From Thermanaerothrix sp034436175 (GTDB lineage: Bacteria > Chloroflexota > Anaerolineae > Anaerolineales > Anaerolineaceae), in contig CAYRUO010000001.1 of NCBI GenBank assembly GCA_964427505.1, positions 248,001 through 312,000 of the forward strand: a stretch of 64,000 nucleotides of DNA, in the 5' to 3' direction. This document shows, piece after piece, positions 59,631 to 64,000 of this stretch. A program made the translations under genes and the position numbers. The notes beneath the pieces were generated by a model. The model ran no database searches. It was not told the origin of the DNA and saw only the letters and a program-made list of their open reading frames with translations. Position 1 is the stretch's first letter. Each line of letters begins with the position of its first letter.

Positions 59631-60200
59631 CTACCTATGGTGAGTGAGGGGTGATAACCATTGAAGTAGAAGGTGAACGGCCGTATCAAGGAGGGCCTGA
59701 GTTCGCGGCGATAGTTGGCGTGAAAATCCGAACTCATAGCCGCGGACGGAGAGCAGGATCCCGCTTGGGGCATGCCCGAAGAGGGCTTCGGCCAGTGCCA
59801 GGCAAGACTGAGGGGTCAGATGATGACTTAGTGGTGAGGGTTGAAACCCAGCTTGCAAGGTCTGCCAGCAAATTTCATTAGGGAGAGCGCCGGTATGTGC
59901 ATCTATAAAACAAACATGCGTGTAGGCAGCAAGGTCTTCAGCCATCTCCGGTGTTAGTTGTAACTCGGTGCGCAGGGTAAGCCTCTCGTTCACAGGAAGC
60001 GTTTCTCCAAAGTTCAACCCCTTCGAATAGCCCCAATCGGTTGCGAGGCGGTTAACAAGATGCCATGCCAAACCATCATCCTGGCGATCCGGGTTGCCGA
60101 TGCCCAGGATGAGCAAATGTGGGGAAGAGGAAAACACTTCCTTCCCCCAAGTGTCGGGGGAAGGAAGCGGCAGGTCTGAGCAGGCGTAACTTTCACTCAT
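59631..60200 (-). CDS. Hydrogenase maturation protease
   Basis: A 189-residue endopeptidase that cuts the C-terminal tail of the large subunit after nickel insertion. LLILGIGNPDRQDDGLAWHLV (about residues 29-49) carries the conserved acidic nickel-recognition residue, VCFIDAHTG the second, and SHHLTPQSCLALAEALFG the conserved histidine. SVRGYEFGFSRQLSPRTQ matches the HycI/HoxW group. The start overlaps the hoxH stop by 8 nt, in line with its target. A ~115-nt gap follows before the cNMP-binding gene. Confidence 0.92.
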   Translation of the reverse strand: MSESYACSDLPLPSPDTWGKEVFSSSPHLLILGIGNPDRQDDGLAWHLVNRLATDWGYSKGLNFGETLPVNERLTLRTELQLTPEMAEDLAAYTHVCFIDAHTGALPNEICWQTLQAGFQPSPLSHHLTPQSCLALAEALFGHAPSGILLSVRGYEFGFSRQLSPRTQALLDTAVHLLLQWLSPLTHHR

Positions 60201-61635
60201 GCAGGCGCGTCAGAGTTTGTTGCACTTGACCTTGGGCGTCCAAGATTTCGATCACCATGGGCATTTGCCCCACGGCGTGTGTGGAGCAGGAAAGGCAGGG
60301 ATCATAAGCGCGGACGGCGGCTTCGACACGGTTGAGAAGTCCTTCGCGAATCTCCGGCCCGGTGATGTAGGTCTTAGCCACGCTGTCCACAGCTTCACTC
60401 ATGGCCCAGTTGTTGTGACCGGTAGCAACAATAAGATTGACCCGTTCAAGTTGGCCATTGGGTTTAGCCCAATAGTGGTGGAAGAGGGTGCCCCGGGGGG
60501 CTTCGATCACCCCAACCCCTTCACCGCGGATCTCTTGGCGGGTGTTGAGGATGTCGGTGCTGAGGATATCAGGGTCATCGAGAAGGGCGCGCACGTTTTC
60601 TGCCGCATAGAGGGCTTCGATCAGGCGTGCGTAATGGTAATAGAGCGTTTGCTCTACCGGCTTGCCGTTATTAAGGGCTTTGAACTCTTTCAAGGCGGCA
60701 TCGGCTAAGGGCGTAGCGATGCGGTCGGCGACATTGAGCCGTCCCAACGGCCCAACCCGATAAACCCCAGCCGGCCAACCCATCTTCTTGTAGTAGGGGA
60801 ATTTCAAGTAAGACCAGGGTTCAACGTGCTCGGCAATGTAGTTCAAATAATCTCGTCCATCGAAATATTCCAACTCCTGACCGTTGGCGTCAATAAGCCG
60901 CAGTTGACCATCATAGAGTTCAAGTGTGTTACCGGGCTTGACCATCCCAAAGTAGCCGGTGGAGAAGACGGCAAAGCGATTGATATCTTCCTGATTAGCC
61001 TCAGCCCAGTCCTTGAAAATTTTGAGCCCCAATTGGATGGTCTCAATGGCATCGTCCAATCCTGCCAGGATCTGATCACGTTCACTGCAGGTAAGGGCTT
61101 TGTTGACGCCGCCGGGAACGGCGAAGACCGGATGAACGCGCCGCCCACCCAGAATGTGGATGATTTCCTGACCAAACTTACGCAAACGAACCGCCCGCAG
61201 AGCCAGGTTGGGGTTGGCTTGGATCAAGCCCACCACGTTGCGGGTGGCCGGATCGGCATCGAACCCCAACAAGAGGTCAGGGCCTGCCAATTCAAAGAAG
61301 TGCATGCCGTGGCTTTGGATGACCTGCCCCATGTGCATGAGTTCGCGTAGCAATTGTGCTGGCCGTGGCGGGGGACAGCCATAAAGGTCATCACAAGCCT
61401 TGGCGGCGGCCAGGTGGTGCGAAACCGGGCAGATGCCGCAAATGCGGGGGGTGATCACCGGCATTTCAAAGGCCATGCGGCCCTCGCAGAATTTCTCAAA
61501 CCCGCGGAACTCATTGATATGAAGATAGGCGCGTTCAACTTTGCCTGCTTCATTCAAGCGGATGGTGATCTTGGCGTGCCCCTCAATGCGCGTTACCGGC
61601 TCAATGGTGATCTTTTGGGTGGTTACGGTAGCCAT
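60193..61635 (-). CDS. hoxH: [NiFe] hydrogenase large subunit (HoxH-like)
   Basis: About 480 residues. The nickel ligands are RICGICPVSHH (about residues 63-73) and DPCLSCSTHAVGQMPM at the C-terminus (about residue 445-460). The tail after the His is present and would be removed by the protease gene that overlaps it. IEPVTRIEGHAKITI is the N-terminal L0 motif. The sequence fits group 3 bidirectional cytoplasmic hydrogenases. ATG 61635 gives the family N-terminus; longer versions run into hoxY. Confidence 0.94.
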   Translation of the reverse strand: MATVTTQKITIEPVTRIEGHAKITIRLNEAGKVERAYLHINEFRGFEKFCEGRMAFEMPVITPRICGICPVSHHLAAAKACDDLYGCPPPRPAQLLRELMHMGQVIQSHGMHFFELAGPDLLLGFDADPATRNVVGLIQANPNLALRAVRLRKFGQEIIHILGGRRVHPVFAVPGGVNKALTCSERDQILAGLDDAIETIQLGLKIFKDWAEANQEDINRFAVFSTGYFGMVKPGNTLELYDGQLRLIDANGQELEYFDGRDYLNYIAEHVEPWSYLKFPYYKKMGWPAGVYRVGPLGRLNVADRIATPLADAALKEFKALNNGKPVEQTLYYHYARLIEALYAAENVRALLDDPDILSTDILNTRQEIRGEGVGVIEAPRGTLFHHYWAKPNGQLERVNLIVATGHNNWAMSEAVDSVAKTYITGPEIREGLLNRVEAAVRAYDPCLSCSTHAVGQMPMVIEILDAQGQVQQTLTRLHE

Positions 61636-61669
61636 AGGTGTTTCCTCCTCGTTTTGTTGCGCTCTACCA

Positions 61670-62212
61670 CTAATGCCATTGGAGGCGTTCATCTTTGAGC
61701 ACGGGAATGCGCCCTTGTGCCAGTTCACTCAGGACGTAATAAATGATGTCCGCGCTGGGTGGGCAACCCGGGACAAAGACATCTACCTTTACGACCTCGC
61801 TTACGGCACGAACCCGGGTGGGTTTTGCCAGTTCGGGGTCATTCGGGATTTTGCCTTCCGCGTCGGTGCTTTCCGTTTCAACGTAGGCGCGGCGCAGGGC
61901 ATCTTCGATCTTGAAAAAGTTGCGCATGGCCGGTACACCGCCAAACACCGCGCAATCCCCCAGCGCGACCAGGATCTTGCAGCGTTTGCGCATTTTATGG
62001 GCGACTTCCTCATTGGCTGTGTTGTTGATTCCGCCTTCGAGGATGCCCACATCCACGCCGCTGGGGTCGGGCTCTTTGAGGTCGGTGATGGGGGAGGAAC
62101 GCAAATCCACCAACTCGATTAGATTGACGATGCGCTCGTCTATATCTAGAAACGACATGTGGCAACCGGCACAGCCGGCTAACCAATCCGTGGCGACTTT
62201 GGGTTTGCTCAT
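61670..62212 (-). CDS. hoxY: [NiFe] hydrogenase small subunit (HoxY-like)
   Basis: A 180-residue subunit with the proximal 4Fe-4S cluster. Ligands appear in WLAGCAGCHMSFLD (about residues 10-23), LVALGDCAVFGG (about 80-91) and PGCPPSADII (about 145-154). It is short and lacks the medial and distal clusters of periplasmic enzymes, as in HoxY. It has no Tat signal, so the enzyme is cytoplasmic. It passes electrons to the HoxU-like protein encoded upstream. Confidence 0.93.
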   Translation of the reverse strand: MSKPKVATDWLAGCAGCHMSFLDIDERIVNLIELVDLRSSPITDLKEPDPSGVDVGILEGGINNTANEEVAHKMRKRCKILVALGDCAVFGGVPAMRNFFKIEDALRRAYVETESTDAEGKIPNDPELAKPTRVRAVSEVVKVDVFVPGCPPSADIIYYVLSELAQGRIPVLKDERLQWH

Positions 62213-62245
62213 GGTATCTCCTTCTTTTGTTACCCGCAAACACGC

Positions 62246-64000
62246 TTATATGGCAATCACAACTGGCGCGACGCGTTGCACAAGTGCCGCGCGCCAATCT
62301 TCATTGACTTCAATGCCAAGTTTTGCGGCCAGTTGGCGTAGAACGGCTTCGTTAGATTGAGTCTGCTCCGGCGCGGATAGGCACGGATGGGCTTCTTGGA
62401 GGCGGCCCTCTAGATTAAGGTAATGGCCGCTTTCTTCAGCCCAGGTATAGACCGGGAGGACGATATCGGCGCGAGCGGTGAGTTTCGATTCACGGCTGGC
62501 TTGGACAATTAAGTAAGGTATCCGCTCTAAAGCGGCGACCAGGGCTTCGCTGGGGATTTCGTCCCCCAGTGCCACAAAGGCCACCTCATACGTGCCCTGA
62601 TGCAGAGGCTCAACCAGATCGAGTTGCGCCGCCGCGAGGCTGTTGGCTTCCCCTTTTGGACTGATCAAGGTAGCCCCAATCATCTTGGCTAATCGCACCA
62701 AGGCTTTGATCGCTGTAGCATCGTTGATGGCGGCAGGATCATAGACAATGACCGGTTTTTCGCCGCGCGTGATCTGGTAAGCGGCTTTGAGAAAATCATC
62801 CGTTGCCAATCCAGTTGCCTTAGCCGCATTGGCCAGATTGGCAACGGCATCCTCAGCATATTCAACACGACCTAATCCCAAACGAGCCACGGCCGCCATG
62901 AGCCCCTCAATAACCGCCGTTTGGCGTCCTTCTTTGAAGGTCAATGTGACCTCAGCGAGATGAGCCAAGGGATTTTCTCGGCTATCGGCGATCACGACAT
63001 GGGTTCCCCGATTGAGCGACCGGCGCACCATGAATCCCAGCACCTCATGGTGATTGGCCAGATCGGCTTGCATGACCAAGATGGAGGTGGCACGATCTAA
63101 ATCTGCAACGCTTCCTTCAAAGGGCTCACCGAGATCATCCAAAACCTCTACCAGGGGGCGCACGGCATGGCCGTTTAAGGTGGTTGCCAGAGGGCTGTGT
63201 AACCCCTCTGCAAATAGCCGGCGGAAGACATACAGGGCTTCAGTCGTCAAACGGGCGGATGCCAGCGCGAGGCTATTGGTCGCTTGGCGCTTAAGAGCGT
63301 GTGCAGCGGCATTCAAGGCTTCGTCCCAGGTCGTGGGCTTAAGCTCGCCGTCGTGACGCATCAAAGGCCGGGTAATCCGCGGACGCTCGTCATCGAGTGG
63401 ATAATAGCGTCCGACTTTGCACAAGACACCTTGGTTGACCGGCGCATCCCAATTCCCGTAGATACTTAGGATGCGGTTATCGGTCATCAGTACGTCTAGG
63501 CCACAACCAAGACTGCAACCGGTGCAAACGGTATCCACATGCTTGGCTTCAGATTTCTTCCCCAAGTAAGCACTTTTGCGGTCAATCATGGCGCCGGTGG
63601 GGCAGACTTGAACACACATCCCGCACGAGGCGCAGGTGCTTTCTCCCAAGGGCACCTCAAAATCGGCAATAATAAACGTGCGCGCGCCACGGTTGGCCAC
63701 CCCCAAGGTGTTGACGCCCACCAGTTCATTACAAGCGCGAATGCAGCGGCGGCAGAGAATGCAGCGGTTGTGTTCGAGGATAATATATGGGTGAGAGGCA
63801 TCCACCGGGAAGGGTTGCCAGTTCGGCTGGAGCGGCCAGTGGGTCATCCCCAGGCGATAGGCTGCGTTTTGTAGTTCGCAGTCCCCACCGCTGACTTGGC
63901 AATAGGGGCAAAAGTGATTCCGCTCGCTAAAGATCAGCGAAAGCGCAAACTCACGTGCTTTTTTGACTTTGTCGCTCTCGGTATAAATCACCATGTTGTT
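62246..64000 (-). CDS. NuoG/HoxU-like iron-sulfur and molybdopterin-type subunit (5' end outside window)
   Basis: The frame runs past the right edge, so the N-terminal [2Fe-2S] domain is not visible. From the edge it reads MVIYTESDKVKKA, then the His-Cys3 cluster HFCPYC...CELQ, a two-4Fe-4S ferredoxin block (CILCRRCIRACNELVG; CASCGMCVQVCPTGAMIDRKS) and a VCTGCSLGCGLDVL cluster. The remaining ~350 residues form a molybdopterin-oxidoreductase-like domain, with no catalytic Cys/Sec typical of formate dehydrogenases. Canonical HoxU (about 240 residues) lacks it, so this is a NuoG-like version. It links HoxYH to the NADH-binding subunit, presumably HoxF outside the window. Confidence 0.85.
   Translation of the reverse strand, partial: NNMVIYTESDKVKKAREFALSLIFSERNHFCPYCQVSGGDCELQNAAYRLGMTHWPLQPNWQPFPVDASHPYIILEHNRCILCRRCIRACNELVGVNTLGVANRGARTFIIADFEVPLGESTCASCGMCVQVCPTGAMIDRKSAYLGKKSEAKHVDTVCTGCSLGCGLDVLMTDNRILSIYGNWDAPVNQGVLCKVGRYYPLDDERPRITRPLMRHDGELKPTTWDEALNAAAHALKRQATNSLALASARLTTEALYVFRRLFAEGLHSPLATTLNGHAVRPLVEVLDDLGEPFEGSVADLDRATSILVMQADLANHHEVLGFMVRRSLNRGTHVVIADSRENPLAHLAEVTLTFKEGRQTAVIEGLMAAVARLGLGRVEYAEDAVANLANAAKATGLATDDFLKAAYQITRGEKPVIVYDPAAINDATAIKALVRLAKMIGATLISPKGEANSLAAAQLDLVEPLHQGTYEVAFVALGDEIPSEALVAALERIPYLIVQASRESKLTARADIVLPVYTWAEESGHYLNLEGRLQEAHPCLSAPEQTQSNEAVLRQLAAKLGIEVNEDWRAALVQRVAPVVIAI

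Noticed and set aside
1..64000. Prophage, insertion sequence or CRISPR array
   Set aside because: No transposase, integrase, phage structural gene or regularly spaced repeat array was seen; only one short MITE-like element is suggested.

Overview
The window reads as an ordinary bacterial chromosome segment with mid-range GC, dense genes and no transposase, phage gene or CRISPR array. The best guess is a Chloroflexota bacterium of the Anaerolineae type. That is an inference from the mix: Rex, a group 3-type [NiFe] hydrogenase with a NuoG-like electron-transfer subunit, a BMP-type nucleoside transporter beside a molybdenum hydroxylase, a CrtY-like lycopene cyclase, a DUF1257/DUF2997 locus and overall protein flavour. 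No rRNA is present to confirm it.

Layout. 1-1023: end of a sortase gene facing a second sortase-like gene. 1177-3837: yebC, ruvC, a SpoU/TrmH RNA methyltransferase and ruvA. 3965-9481: F1 ATP synthase genes atpA-atpG-atpD-atpC followed by an MreB-like gene, with no F0 genes nearby. 9514-13312 (minus): rex, a large secreted protein of unknown function and a membrane zinc peptidase. 13447-13518: tRNA-Arg(CCG). 13577-16561 (minus): PurM/HypE-like protein, Mut7-C nuclease-like protein and a radical SAM protein in one tight operon. 16685-18884: radical SAM DNA-repair-like protein with a helix-hairpin-helix tail, a YbaK-type deacylase, and a membrane-anchored rhodanese whose frame is crossed by a TGA exactly where a cysteine is expected. 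19000-24054: tight run of Hsp70-like, DUF1257 (Ycf35-like), DUF2997, NrdG-like radical SAM and WD40 proteins. 24070-27582: MFS transporter, histidine phosphatase, methyltransferase, SpoIIE-type phosphatase.

27904-36531: two permeases, BMP lipoprotein, ATPase, then a two-gene xanthine-dehydrogenase-type enzyme, probably purine or nucleoside uptake and oxidation. 36699-41381: lycopene cyclase, YdcF, phosphoglycerate mutase, YigZ, a glycosyltransferase-like protein. 41486-48901 (minus): LacI regulator, sugar ABC transporter, GH65 phosphorylase and beta-phosphoglucomutase, a disaccharide phosphorolysis locus. 49128-53067: PadR regulator with a MacB-like ABC exporter. 53167-64000 (minus): hydrogenase subunits HoxU-like (cut by the window end), HoxY and HoxH, the maturation protease, a cyclic-nucleotide-binding protein and hypA-B-F-C-D-E.

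The two most notable items are the probable selenocysteine rhodanese with a hairpin fitting the bacterial SECIS model (18387-18884), and the five-gene Hsp70/DUF1257/DUF2997/radical SAM/WD40 operon immediately downstream, which looks like an uncharacterised protein-handling or metal-cofactor system. Several genes carry a -10 box only 8-13 nt before the start codon, which suggests leaderless mRNAs. Two transport operons carry a strong hairpin just after the binding-protein gene.
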